Below the pieces are notes generated by a model, which ran no database searches, was not told where the DNA came from, and saw only the letters and a program-made list of their open reading frames with translations. DNA of 64,000 nt, from contig NC_061778.1 of NCBI RefSeq assembly GCF_022458985.1, forward strand, positions 8,573,501 to 8,637,500. Reading direction: 5' to 3'. Each line of letters begins with the position of its first letter. Position 1 is the first letter of the stretch. Origin of the DNA: Mugil cephalus (lineage: Eukaryota; Chordata; Actinopteri; Mugiliformes; Mugilidae). Shown piece after piece: positions 11,986 to 23,603 of the stretch. The translations under genes were made by a program, and so were the position numbers.

Positions 11986-13239
11986 TAGAGTGTGTCTCAG
12001 GATCACCTCACTGACCTGTTCCAAAATGAAGGAAAAAGAAAATCCCGTTGACTGGTTTCCAAGATGACATGCGAACGAAATAAATGGTGTTTTGACTGCA
12101 CCTGTCAGAAAATCAGTTTCAGAGAGTATTCCAGTGAATTAGACGCCTCATAAAGCAAATTATGAGAAAAGGCATCAGATTTAAAGGATCAAGGATGAAA
12201 GGGTGTGCGATTAGACTCCTTCGTCTGCAGTAAATATATAGGTTATTAGTTACCAGATCTTGCTGTGTAAAATCAGTGGTGTGCACTGTAGCGTACTTTA
12301 GACAGTGCCAGAGCACAGCAATGACACGCGTCAGTCCTGCTTAAAATCGATCCGTGTCCTGGTTATATAACTGGAAACCGAAGCTATGGGTGCAATGTGC
12401 AAACACAGAAATGACGTGGTGGGAGCCGACAGTTCATTTTATACAATGAAACTCAAAGGTCTTGCAGTTTGCTTCCTCAAACCGCCTGTGATCAAACACT
12501 AGTTGAGAGCTTTTAAGTGGTGAAGGCTGACGCCAGTAAACAACAACGCAGCGTTTGTGAATCCTCGTTGAACAGTCTGGGTTCTCCACTGGTTGGAGGC
12601 TCTGCAAATTGACAGATTGATTTTACTCACTACTGTCGAGTTCCCGCAAAGCCAATAAACGTTCCAGCCTGATTAAATTATGTTCTGTGCTGTAGCTTAT
12701 ACATCACAGCCATCACATATTTACAGGTCATCTTTTTATAAAAGCAAAACAGAACTACGATTACCGATTTCTCTGCGTTAAATGCTTAAGTGATGCTATT
12801 TTCGGAAGCAGTTCATAGCACACGGTGGCAGTTGCGCAACTTCGGTCTCCTCCAGCGCTTGAAATCCACGCGTAAATATTGTCTGTGCAATTATGGAGAC
12901 CGCCGCTGTGTCAGCCTTCGCGCCTATAGAAACAAATATGCTCCTACTGTTCACGCACACAGAGCTTTTTCCTTGAATACAAAAGCCCTGACCCGTTGTC
13001 CTCTTTCATTTTTTTTTTTTACAGTGTCTGTACATATACACCGGATCTTCTGCTGGTGCTCCTCACGGCTCAGCGTGACCTCCTGCTTGGCCCTCTACAC
13101 TTTGCCACCTGCTCAGTCCCGCTCAGAGGATGAAATTTGACGTGGATGACAGCAGTTTTTTTTGCGAATGTCTGTGTCAAGCTCAAATTCTGTCTAATTG
13201 TAAAATCAGAGGATTGTACTTAGGAATGGGAGATTTACA

Positions 13240-13860
13240 CACATATTTATATGCGAGCACGTGTCCCGGGGGGGGATGAATAACGCGTTTAATTCAAAGC
13301 TTTTCGAGACCTCGCCCCGGCCTAACGGCAGACCGCCAGATGCTGCAACACGCTCCGCTCCCATTCAGACCGGCTCGAATGCTGACAGGTGGCCGCGACA
13401 GACTCCTGCGCCACCCCTCCGCAAATGTAAATACTGGACGTGTGAGCCTCTGGACACAGAATCGCTGTGACATTAAGGTCCAGTCTCTGCGTGAGCTCTG
13501 CAAACCGGAGCCTGGAAAAGCAGCCAGCCTTTGCCTCCATTTCTCTCCCGCTGTTGGATGTTTCCCCCCTCATTGTGGTTGGCTTATTACCCCCTCACCC
13601 ACCCTCCCCGCTCGCACGCACGCATGCACGCACTGCCCTCAGCCACTCAGGCAGAACATGCCTTTCGACAGCCGCCTCAGACCCGCTGCGCAGCCGCTGA
13701 AGCGCTGCGGTGTGCACCTTTCAGCCCCCGAGGTCATGTTTTGCACTACATCGCCGCGGCGGGTTCCCGACGCAGCGGCGACTTTGAGCTCCGGAAAACG
13801 GAAGAGCTTTACTCAATGTACATATTTTGTTTTCCTGCAGATTGTGCGCTGTAAATGTAA
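13240..13860. other. CpG-rich block inside the presumed 3' UTR
   Basis: Compared with its surroundings this stretch is GC-rich and CpG-rich (for example around 13300-13430 and 13660-13800). It is preceded by a TATTTATA motif (13243-13250) and a CACGTG E-box (13258-13263). A strong pyrimidine-tract acceptor-like site ends at 13850 (TTTTGTTTTCCTGCAG). Open frames of up to 192 codons cross it but show no recognised protein motif. It could be an alternative promoter or simply GC-rich UTR. Confidence 0.35.
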
Positions 13861-15527
13861 AGATCAAACTGATAAAAAAAAATGTTTACAGATTGATGGG
13901 CGGGGTTGTAAAAAGTGATCATTCATAATGACTGTGTAATAAGCGTCATAGGTGACCTTAGGTTAGTCGCTTGGTAGTTGTGGTGCGGTAGCTCGCAGGA
14001 TACACCGGTACAACAGACACGAAACAATAGAACAGGGAGCCCTCGCATCCGTTTATTATAGCTGCACTGGAACCAGTAGATTTGTGATGAAACCCGATCA
14101 ATTCCCAACGGTGGTAACGCTTAAAAATCTGTGCATATTTTTGTATGAGGAAATATTGTACATAGAAATATTTTCAATGTATGTTTTTGAACCTTCTGTC
14201 GTTTGACTCGTTGAATTCTTCATTTCTGCCTTAAATTGTAATTGACGTTGTGTAGAGTTACAAAAGAATTAGTTTGGCCAAAGTTTTGCGTTCCGCTGTA
14301 CACTTCATGACAAAGTGCATTTGATCTGGTTAATTTTTTTTCTTTGACCATGATAAATACTGTGCGTGTGTGTGTGCGTGAGAGAGTGTTTGTTGTATAG
14401 TCGTGCTTAAGGGGAAGACAGAGAGACCAATGACAAGTAAATGCCTCTGTAGAGGAAGGGTGACACGTTCTCGCTGCGGCTCAGTACCGTGCTGCCGGTT
14501 TTTCTGAACGGATCATGTATTTTTATAGTGTCGAAGTGAAGCATTGCGTCTGAGGATTACTCAGTCGAGGCTTTTATATTTGCTATGAAAGAAAAAATGA
14601 GGTTTACGAGGTCTCAAGGTGTCTGGTTTGAACTGAAAACCTGCGTAGCGGAGTGGAAGGTGCAAGCAGGGCGCTATATTTGACTCTGTTTCTTTCTCCT
14701 CCTGAATGCCATAGGTGGTCCAGTAATTAGCTATTTGATTACCACTCAGTACGTACGATTCCCTGTAGTGCCGCCCCTGTAATTGCAGTGCACCAATTAG
14801 CATTACTCTGTAATTGTATAATATTGTAGAAACAATACTGAAATACTTAACTCGATTATGTTCCGCATCTAGGTAGTGATTCATTGTTATCCAGGCAGCA
14901 AAACGACCATCCCAGCCACACGTGTAAGCACATAATCGAAGAGACTCCATCCAACTCATACTATATCCTTTATAATGACACATTGGAGGAGTGAACTGTT
15001 TAAAACGGGCAGCATTTTAGCCCAAAGGTGTTAGTAAATGGCAAATAACGATCTAATGGTTAAATGGTGATTGTCCTGTGCATGTTATTCATTTGATATT
15101 GTTAGCTAAAGGCTATCAGTTGTTGTGGTGAATCGCAGTGAGCGAAGTCAAATTAAATCTGTGGTAAATAGCTGAGAATGAGGCGCTGTTGATAATGTGT
15201 AAGCCGAGTAGAAAACAGACCAGTGGTATAAATGATGAAGATTATAAAACCCACTATGTGAGAAAACTTCTCCTAATATGAATATTATTAACCCTTCACC
15301 GAGTACTAATTAATGTTGTCAAATTATTGGTATTCACCACATCATGACTTAACTATTGGGTACTGACCTGATTTGCCATTTATTAATGGTTTGTATGAAT
15401 TAATTAGTTCTCATTTATTCTGAGATCCTATGTTGCTGCAACGTTTCCTGTTTTTTGTACAGATCTCCTGTGATGATGAACCTGTCGTTGTATTTATTGG
15501 ACACGGCCCGTCCTTCATTATTGCATA

Positions 15528-15533
15528 AATAAA
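15528..15533 (+). terminator. Candidate polyadenylation signal for pitpnm3
   Basis: AATAAA followed within about 30 bases by a TG/T-containing stretch (GATGTTTCACAGTTG). It is the last canonical signal before the Tc1-like element and intergenic repeats. Assignment to pitpnm3 is inferred from order and strand only. Confidence 0.35.
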
Positions 15534-15993
15534 GATGTTTCACAGTTGAAGAATTTAGCTCTGCTACTACACCGTCTTACTACTATTTATTCCACCTGAG
15601 CCTGATATCCAGGAATGGAAGCTGAATCACCTGCTGTTTTACTTCAGGTGCTTTACTGTAAAGCATCAGAGTTAAGTGTAACATCCACCTACTTGGTTGC
15701 GTTCCTTTTTCTTTTTTTTTCTTTTTTTTTGCCCCTCAAATACAGTAACTCACCTGGTCTGACTTAGTGCTGCTTTATTATAGACATTAGACAAAGAGAC
15801 GGTTACAGAGAGAGCTGCAGCCATAGACCTCATCATGTGTCACACAATGATGGAATATCCTTTATTGTCACTGCAGAACACAGGTTGTACAGGGCAATGT
15901 TTTCAGCTCTGTGAGATGCTTAGTATTAACAGTACTTAAATATATATATATATATATACACACACACAATCTGAGTCAGAATGTAATGAAATA

Positions 15994-16972
15994 TACATTC
16001 ACTTGCCACTTTATTAGGTACACCTGTTCAATTGCTCAGATGGGCTGGTCTGAGTATTTCAGAAACTGCTGATCTACTGGGATTTTCACACCCAACCATC
16101 TCCAGGGTTTACATTAAAATGGGAAGGTCAGAGGAGAATGAGCAGACTGGTTAGAGATGATAGAAAGGCAACAGTAACTCAAATAACCACTCGTTACAAC
16201 CAAGTAATGAACAATACCATCTCTGAACGCACAGCACGTCCAACCTTGAAGAAGATGGTCTACAGCAGCAGAAGACCACACCAGGTGACCTTCCTGTCAG
16301 CTAAGAACAGGAAACTGAGACTACAGTTCACACAGGTTCACCATAATTGCACAATAGACGATTGGAAAAACGTTGCCTTGTTTGACGAGTCTCGATTTCA
16401 GCTGCAACATTGTGTCAGAATTTGGCGTAAACAACCTGAAAGCATGGATCCATCCTGTCTTGTATCAACGGTTCAGGCTGGTGGTGGTGTAATGGTGTGG
16501 GGGGATATTTTCTTGACACACTTTGGGCCCTTAGTACAAACTGAGCATGGTTTAAATGCCACAGTCTACCTGAGTACTGTCTCTGACCATGTCCATCCCT
16601 TTATGACCACAGTGGACCATCTTCTGACGGCTACTTCCAGCAGGATAATGCACTATGTCACAAAGCTCATATCATCTCAAACTGGTTTGTGGAACATGAC
16701 AATGAGTTCACTGTGCTCAAGTGGCCTCAATAGTCGCCAGATCTCAAACCAATAGACCATCACCTTTGAGATGTGGTGGAACGGGAAATTCTCATCATAG
16801 ACATGCAGCCGACAAATCTGCGGCAACTCTATGATGCTATCATGTCAATATGGACCAAAATCTCTGAGGAATGTTTCCAACGCTTCGTTGAAAGTATGCC
16901 ATGAAGAATTAAGGCAGTTCTGAAGGCTAAAGGGGTCCAACCTTTTACCTAATAAAGTGGCCAGTGAGTGTA
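15994..16972 (+). mobile_element. Nearly full-length but dead Tc1-like transposon with TIRs and TA duplication
   Basis: The left end at 15996 (CATTCACTTGCCACTTTATT) and the right end at 16970 (reversed CACTCACTGGCCACTTTATT) form inverted repeats flanked by TA at 15994-15995 and 16971-16972. The coding part on + reads as Tc1 transposase: helix-turn-helix (VTQITTRYNQ), first catalytic motif (NVALFDESRFQLQH), GGGVMVWGDIF, then after a frame change FQQDNALCHKAH and SPDLKPID. Stop codons (WPQ-stop-SPD) and the frameshift near 16620 make it non-functional. It sits between the pitpnm3 3' end and the MATE array. Confidence 0.93.
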
Positions 16973-17084
16973 AATAGGAGTAGAAATATGACTATGTGAA
17001 GATGACTTTATTTTTGACTGCTGTTCATGGACAGAAACAGGAACTAACGAGAGCAGTGGGATAAATGTTGACCTACTGAATGTT

Positions 17085-17575
17085 TAAATAAGACTTTCAC
17101 TGGAGCGGTTTTGAATTTTGAATTTGTTTCCTTGTGTTTCTTGTTCTAATCCGTCTTTTGTTGGTTTTAAGTTTTACTTCCTTGTCTTGCCTTGTGTATC
17201 GCTGGTCTCACCAGTCTCCTGTTGTTCCATCAGCCCTTGTGTGTGAATGTGTATATATATAACCCTGCTTTTCCCTTTCTCGTTTGTCAAGTTGTCTGCG
17301 ATGTTACCTCTTGTTTCAACCCATTTTGTTTTGCCGTTCAGTTCCTCGTGCTCCTGTCTCCCCGTCTTGGTTTTGGTCCTCATCTGTGATTTGAATTTGT
17401 GTGTTTGGATTGCCGTGCTATTCCTGCAGCGTCTTTGTTCATTGTTTGTGTGTTCCTACTCCTGCCTCTCTCCCCTTAATGTCTTGCATCTGGGTCCTAC
17501 TTCACCGGAACAGCAACTTTCAATATGCAGCACCAAAAAAAAAAAACAACAAAAAACAAAAAAACAAACACATGG
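17085..17575. repeat. CT/TG-rich retroposon-like repeat with A-rich tail
   Basis: A pyrimidine/TG-skewed block (many 'ccttgtcttg', 'gtttgtgtgttcc' runs) ends in 'cttgcatctgggtcctactt' and an A-rich tail at 17536-17570. Its style resembles common fish dispersed repeats, and a block of the same kind lies at 36060-36540. The class (LINE 3' end or SINE-like) cannot be decided by eye. Confidence 0.45.
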
Positions 17576-20500
17576 GGATGTTGGTGGTAAAGTAAACAGG
17601 GCTAGAACAACTAGCAGAGCTAAGAAATAAATGGAATAAAAAAACAACAAGCTATAAAATGGACCTTGTAAGATTTATTTTGTTAGCTGTTCTATACAGG
17701 CCTGTGTACAGTAGGTCAAAATCTATACAGTTATTATAGTGAAGTGTTTCTTATAGACACTGCAGGGAGGTGTCAAGATATGTAGTGAAATTAAGATGCA
17801 TGATTATAATTTATCATGCTGACCTTTTCACTGAAGTGCAACCTTTTTAGTAGGCATTGCTTGGGTGTGAACTTTTTTGTCTTCTTGCAGGATGTCGTGC
17901 CAGAAAAGGTTTGGGGTCCACTGCTAAAAGTGATTATGATATTTTCTGGCAGATTATATTAAAAAAAAGTTAAGAATTAATTCATAACAAAGGCAGCCCT
18001 GACACCGGACGGAGGTGTCTAAGCATTGCCACTCTCTAACTATCCGATTAAATTCACGCAACTGTTTCTGAATAGCTGCACTGAGGCGTCTCATCATGTA
18101 AAACACATTCGCGTCAGAGGCGTTTTCATCATTCATCCGCCGAGGCTGCAGCTGTTTAAACTGTCAGTGTGCGCTCAATTTAACAGCCCAGTGCGCAAAT
18201 CCCGAAAACATAAGTAATTTCATCAGAATTATCAACTGCATTGATTGTGAAGGCGACGAGGACAATTACCTAGAAAGTGCTTTCTTTTTTTCTACCCCAG
18301 GCATTTGGTATAATGAGCTGGCGCTGCGGTTCTCCAAGCCACATTTATACATCATTAGTGACATATGGTCTGGGAAAACCGGCAAGAAATCTGTCCCTAG
18401 CAGCAGCAAGGGCTTCACGATTCTTCACTGCAAAGAAAGTTAAAATCGACCAAAGGGGAAAAACGTGATTTAAATCATTAAAACTCACCAATCCGTTTCA
18501 GGATCACGGTCCCGACGTTCTCATTCTCCCAGATGTTGCTCTCTTGGACAGAAGGAAATCTCACTTAAAATGCACCTCCTCTCTTATCTCCTCTAATTGT
18601 TTGTTTTCCCCATAAGTCACTTCAGCTGATCAATATGTTGAATCCAACTAATTCTCCATTGAGACTCCTTAGGAAGAGTGTACACTCACTACTTCACTAA
18701 TCAGCCAAGGGCTCCAATAACCGTATGTGGAGGACAGAGAATCACTGCTTACGTGAAGCACCTGCTCTTCATTCTAGTGCGTAGGCCTTAACAGAATTTC
18801 AAGCTGTATTTGCGCTTGTAGTACAACGGAAAACACTTTTCTCAGCCTTCGCTAAACAGTATCTTCTTGAAACAGACCTCGAAGACAATACTAAATTGCC
18901 CTTGTGGTGAGATTATACCTCTCGGAGCGTCTAGATGATATGGAACCAGCCGGGACATTAATCCAAAGCCTGCTATATGTATGTGGTGATAAGTGAGGCA
19001 AGATTACATTATGTGGGCCAATGGTAGCTCACTACAGCTAGAAAAGGCTGCAGCCTGCAAAACATAAAACTACATATCACACAGGTACACAGTGCATATG
19101 CAACAATAGTACATACACATATACACTGTGTACGGCCACAACCACTGACAAGAGAAGTAAATAACGTTGACCATCTTGTGATAATGCAATTTTGTGCGTA
19201 AAAATGTGTTAGCGATATTTGAGAGAAATGTAGGCGTTTCTATTACCCAGCTTTTTATTGCAATACTTTAGGTTTTGCGGATTTCTAGGGGTAATGGAAA
19301 CGCAGCAATTGTCGTTCTAGTTTCATGCTGGCTTTTGCAACTCATGGGATATTTTAAGCTGTTTCTAGTTGGGTTCTTGTTCGACGTGGCTGGAAACTTG
19401 ACATGCATCACTTGTGAATAATGTATGCCGGGACATGCAGTGATCAAATGAGTACAGTGCTAGGAGGCAGCTCTGAAGGCATGCCGTATAAAACCCACCC
19501 CAGAGTCCTCTCATGAAAACATAACATGCCTCAAACTGTGCCACTTACTGATTCTATAAGGCCCGCCATCCTCAGCGTACGTACCCAAGTTCAATCGGCT
19601 TATCTCCATCTCACAAAACAAGTCAGTTACCTAGCAGCAACTTAACACTTACCACTGACCTCCAGCTCTGCTCGGCAACAGAATAACTGAATCAGCCTTA
19701 TTGTTATTCCAAAAACAGCAGAGCAGTGTTTAATTTGTCTTGTGATTTGGCAGGAGGTTTCCTGGATGCCAGGACGACGATAAGGAAGGTATTAAAATCT
19801 GAATAGATCAACGGAGGAGTGCAGCCCAGAGAGAGACACAGCGACAGAGATGGAGAGAGAGATTTCCTGGAGCCGGGCTGTCTGATTTCTTTAGAATCCT
19901 CTCAGCGGGTCAAATAAAGGTTTATCTTATATCATCTTAGATAGTGTAAATAAGACTGCACATATTCTTGACTAAAGCACGAGAGACAGTCTGGTGAGTA
20001 AACACGTGTTTACACACCAGACTGTCAGCTAGGTCAGGCTAGGGTTCCCATTACATTTTAATAAATTAAAGTCGGTCTCATTTAAAATTCTGCACATGAT
20101 CTCTTTAAGCAGCAGCTGCCGCCTTACATTAGTCATAAAACTGGTTGTGCGTCTTATTGTAGTTTATCACTTGACCTCCGTTGTCTGCGGTCATGGTGAC
20201 TTCAGCAAAAATTTGCCTAGATGCTTACTGAAACTCTAGTAAATGACCAGTGGGATGATTTGCAGCGAGATTAAAAATAGATCTCGACATTACAATGGAA
20301 GACACGGTACGGGCTCAAAGCGTCGCCGTGCATTCAAAATTCAGTTTTGTCCGTCTGCGACACAGCCGCTGAAATCAGTTTTGAGTGACAAGAAATGATA
20401 AAGAATTTTGAAACTAGCTGCCGTAGAATACGTCCAGGGGAAGGAGCAACCTGCAGATTACATTTGAGAAAGCAATTATCTAAAATGTCCTGGGGAAGAG

Positions 20501-21836
20501 AGAGCGGGTCAGATGCCGGGGCCACGTATCACCGCTCGGAGGGGCATCAGATGTGACAGGCCGTGTCTCTTCACGGCACACCGCACATCTTTCACGGGCA
20601 TCATTAACCGAAGCCATCAATATTTAACTGAACATAATAGTTTGACTGCTCTGGAAAAGATAGTTAGGGGCCTTGTCTTCTCTTTGTGTTTGAGGGCTTC
20701 ATGTAACTCAGTGGAAACAAGCTTAACAAGTAGCATCAGTTGTTTTTTTTCCATTGATCCAGGTTGTAAGAAAACATTCTGCTGTGTGTTCAGGTTGGTT
20801 TTACAATTACGTTCAACCTATGTTTTTTCTGCTTTTCATGTCTCATCACATACAGGCTTCTTATATTTGAGCTAAAATCTCGTCAGGCTAGTCGCTCATT
20901 AACACGAGATGTATTTTATATGCAGCTTTGTGAAAGTCAAACTGACAGTGAATAATTAAAAGACAATCAAATGCATAACCTGCCTTTCCGCCGGGGTATG
21001 ACTGATGATCCAGATATCACCAACGGAATAAATTGTCAAACAGAGATTTGGATATTAGATCCTTTTATCCAAACGTAAACCACCGGCACGGAGCGGTGCT
21101 GTAAAGCAGCTTTTTGAAAAGACGCGTGATTAAAATTTGAAACTGTTGCCCGAACAATGTTTACCCCAGATAAGAAAAGCAAACTTGGAAGATTAATTTT
21201 TAACTTTGAAATGAGTTGGTTGTGTTCAGAAAGTGCCTTTTGTTTTTCACAGTATAAATTTACCTTGTGACAGGGAGATGGAGTTTTCCATACCGCCTGA
21301 TAAAATGGGGGGAAACAAAAGGGGAATGAAAATGTGCAGCCACATTTCTGTGACCACTACATATCTAACTTTGCAGCTCTAAATGACTTTGTCCACTCTG
21401 CAGATGGCTCAGATGATTTTATCATCCTTGGTAAATGGGCTGAATGTAGCAGGGTAGCTGGTGAAGGACCTCTTCTCTCTCCTCTGTGCCACTGTCACAG
21501 ATGGATTTCTATACGCGGGGCATGGCAGCAAAGTGGCCCTGAGTACAGTCACAATCTCTAGTGGAAACTAAGCAAAACCCAGGTATGTACTGTATGTGTA
21601 AATGGTAAAGCACATGTTCAATAACATGCTCATTTCCAAGTGGTCGATGGATAAAAACTGTGAAATAGTGATTTAACTTAAAAAGTGTAATTATTTTGCG
21701 GCACTTCTAGAAAGACTATCTCTAGATTTACTAATGATGCATACTTCCAATAAAATGCCCATTTAGTCAACACTTCAGTACAGATTTTTTAATGTTCATC
21801 CATGCTTATATGCTAGCATGACTTTGTTTAAGCAGC
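17576..21836. other. Intergenic DNA, no gene recognised
   Basis: No exons or RNA genes seen. The longest open frame (20513-20875) lacks any motif. A 57-base fragment at 19130-19186 matches the 5' terminal region of the Tc1 family found again at 41075-41472 (shared 'CCACTGA.AGGAGAAGTAAAT'-like block). Confidence 0.5.
19130..19186 (+). mobile_element. Short terminal fragment of a Tc1-like element
   Basis: The block 'ccactgacaagagaagtaaa' followed by 'taacgttgaccatcttgtga' corresponds to the TIR-proximal sequence on the minus strand at about 41405-41465 ('ccactgataggagaagtaaa', 'gaccatcttgcgacaatg'). The rest of the element is absent. Confidence 0.7.
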
Positions 21837-22870
21837 CATAGCTCAGTCTAATAACTTTTGGGTCGAACCATCTAGTTGACTGGTCGAATAGTTCACTGCT
21901 CTGACTTTTGACACTTTTTGCATTACTGATCACTGATTGCACGTCACTGATCATGTGACCATAACAACATGGCGTCTCATAGGGACAGGTGAGGAGGCCA
22001 GTGGGTTATTGCAGTAAACTAGCAGTGGTTCATCAAGTGTGCGGAAATACTTCACTAAAGATGAAGCCCATTCTACCGTGGTGTGCAGAATATGTAAGTC
22101 ACTCCTGAAATACAACAAAAGTACTACTGCATTACGTGCATCCGCTAATGCTAAAAGAGGAACGTTCCTAATCTTCTGGTCAGGAGTCAGTTAACAAATT
22201 CAAACCTACTGCAGTTAACAAAGAGAATTAGGCTGCACATCAACAATTTGATGGTGAATTCCCTTGTCAAGGTTATTAAACCTTTAGCTGCTGCACATGG
22301 AGGAGGCTTCGGAGATAAAATGTTTTTCTTTTCTTTTTTTTTTTCTTTTTTTTACATTATACTATCTTACAACAGGCTGTGGAGTGGCTACTATTAAATG
22401 CTATTGACCTTGACATTTTATATAAACCAAACATATCTGCTGCACACAGTATTGTTAACTCATGTGTTATGTTCTGGTCTGTTTTGTTCTGTTAGTTGAC
22501 ATTGTTGCTGAAGTTGTAGAGCACGTTTTTTTTTTGAGTCGCATATGGTTAGTGTCTGACTGACAGTGCTCATAATGTTGATGTTGGCTACGACCGACAG
22601 TAGTTTGTGTCCAAGCTTCAGTAAACTTGCAAAAATGCCTCCATAGTTTCTTGTGTGAATTCAGGTCGATGATTATGTTCAGTTCTGGTGTGTTCCGTTG
22701 GTTGACATTATTGCTGTGGTTGTAGAGCGTGTGTTTGTGTCCTTGATGTCAGTGAATGCACCATACGAGAGACGGATGTCAGTTGAGATTTTGCTGACCT
22801 AGAGCCTCATGTTATTCATGTCAGACCAACGGTGTTTATGGTGCTGATGTGAGTTCCTGCTGATAGCAGT
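21837..22870 (+). mobile_element. hAT-type relic with BED zinc-finger start (copy 1)
   Basis: The translation around 22021-22145 reads SSSVRKYFTKDE then TVVCRICKSLLKYNKSTTAL, the start of a BED zinc finger as found in hAT transposases (the usual W of VWKYF is R here; the CxxC pair is present). Flanking sequence continues at least to about 22830 with a repeated motif 'gttgacat.rttgctg..gttgtagag' at 22491 and 22693. The rest of the transposase is not recognisable. A second copy of the same family lies in the last intron of MATE gene C (35641-36690). Confidence 0.7.
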
Positions 22871-23184
22871 AGCCCATGTTTAAGCTTCATTTATCTCGCA
22901 GAAAAACTGTTTGTGTGAGACGCTACAATATCTATTCAGGTCAAAAATCTAGATTTCATGTTTGTTAAGCATAAACTCAACATGCTAACAAGCTAACTTA
23001 AACATTATTTTTAGGAAACCACATGCAAGTTATCATTATCATTTTTGTGCATATAGTCAGCCTAATACATCTGCTAGCTTGGCTGTAGCCTCTCTTTCTC
23101 TTCCACATTTTCTACTCTGTACAGTACACATTTAATAAATGTCCACTCCAACTCCTAGTACCCAAGCATCGTGATATTTTCCCG

Positions 23185-23260
23185 GGTCTATTTGGAACTT
23201 GCTCATTAATGCCGAGGCCACTTGGGGGAATTTATTGTACTTGGGCACAGTACAAATATT
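23185..23260 (+). pseudogene. Relic matching MATE exon 4
   Basis: Bases 23200-23220 are identical over 21 bp to 26431-26451 inside exon 4 of MATE gene A (the codons for LLINAEA). Weaker similarity continues ('tattgtacttgggca' against 'tgttgtgtctggggca'). No splice sites or other MATE exons were recognised nearby. It looks like the remnant of a lost or partial gene copy upstream of the array, or a small captured fragment. Confidence 0.5.
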
Positions 23261-23558
23261 TCAGGAGGTGCCATAAGTCTTGATTACCATTACTTGGATG
23301 TCATCATCCCATAGACGCTGCCATTTACCAAAGAAGCATAAAAATATGCTTCAAACCCATTTCCAAACACATTATTTCTGTGTCACCTAATTGGTGATAA
23401 ACAGTTACCCCTTATCACAATCATCTAAAAATGTTCCATGATTTTGTTGTTGTCCATATATTGCAGTACTCAGTGTGTCATGTCAGGATAAAACAGGTCT
23501 GCCTGGTTCAGCAAATAGGATGAAGGGTGGTTGAGAAAAAGGTGTGGATGCACAAACA

Positions 23559-23560
<2 letters not shown>

Positions 23561-23600
<40 letters not shown>
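23561..23600. repeat. (GA)n microsatellite
   Basis: About 19 uninterrupted GA units. Confidence 0.97.

Positions 23601-23603
<3 letters not shown>

Larger units (their letters stand above)
11592..15545 (+). other. Presumed pitpnm3 3' UTR and downstream region
   Basis: No gene of its own is recognised between the pitpnm3 stop and the AATAAA at 15528-15533. The stretch is partly AT-rich with many TGTA/TTTTGTA motifs, as in long 3' UTRs. It also contains a hAT fragment (11758-11985) and a CpG-rich block (about 13255-13850). Mammalian PITPNM3 also has a long 3' UTR, from memory. No transcript evidence is available; part of it may be intergenic. Confidence 0.4.

Noticed and set aside
13340-13918. 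192-codon open frame on the plus strand
   Set aside because: Length is explained by high GC; no family motif. The Cys/Lys-rich end briefly recalled VEGF C-termini but the cysteine spacing does not fit.
14561-14983. 140-codon open frame on the minus strand
   Set aside because: No recognisable motif, no splice or promoter context, and it lies in the presumed pitpnm3 3' UTR.
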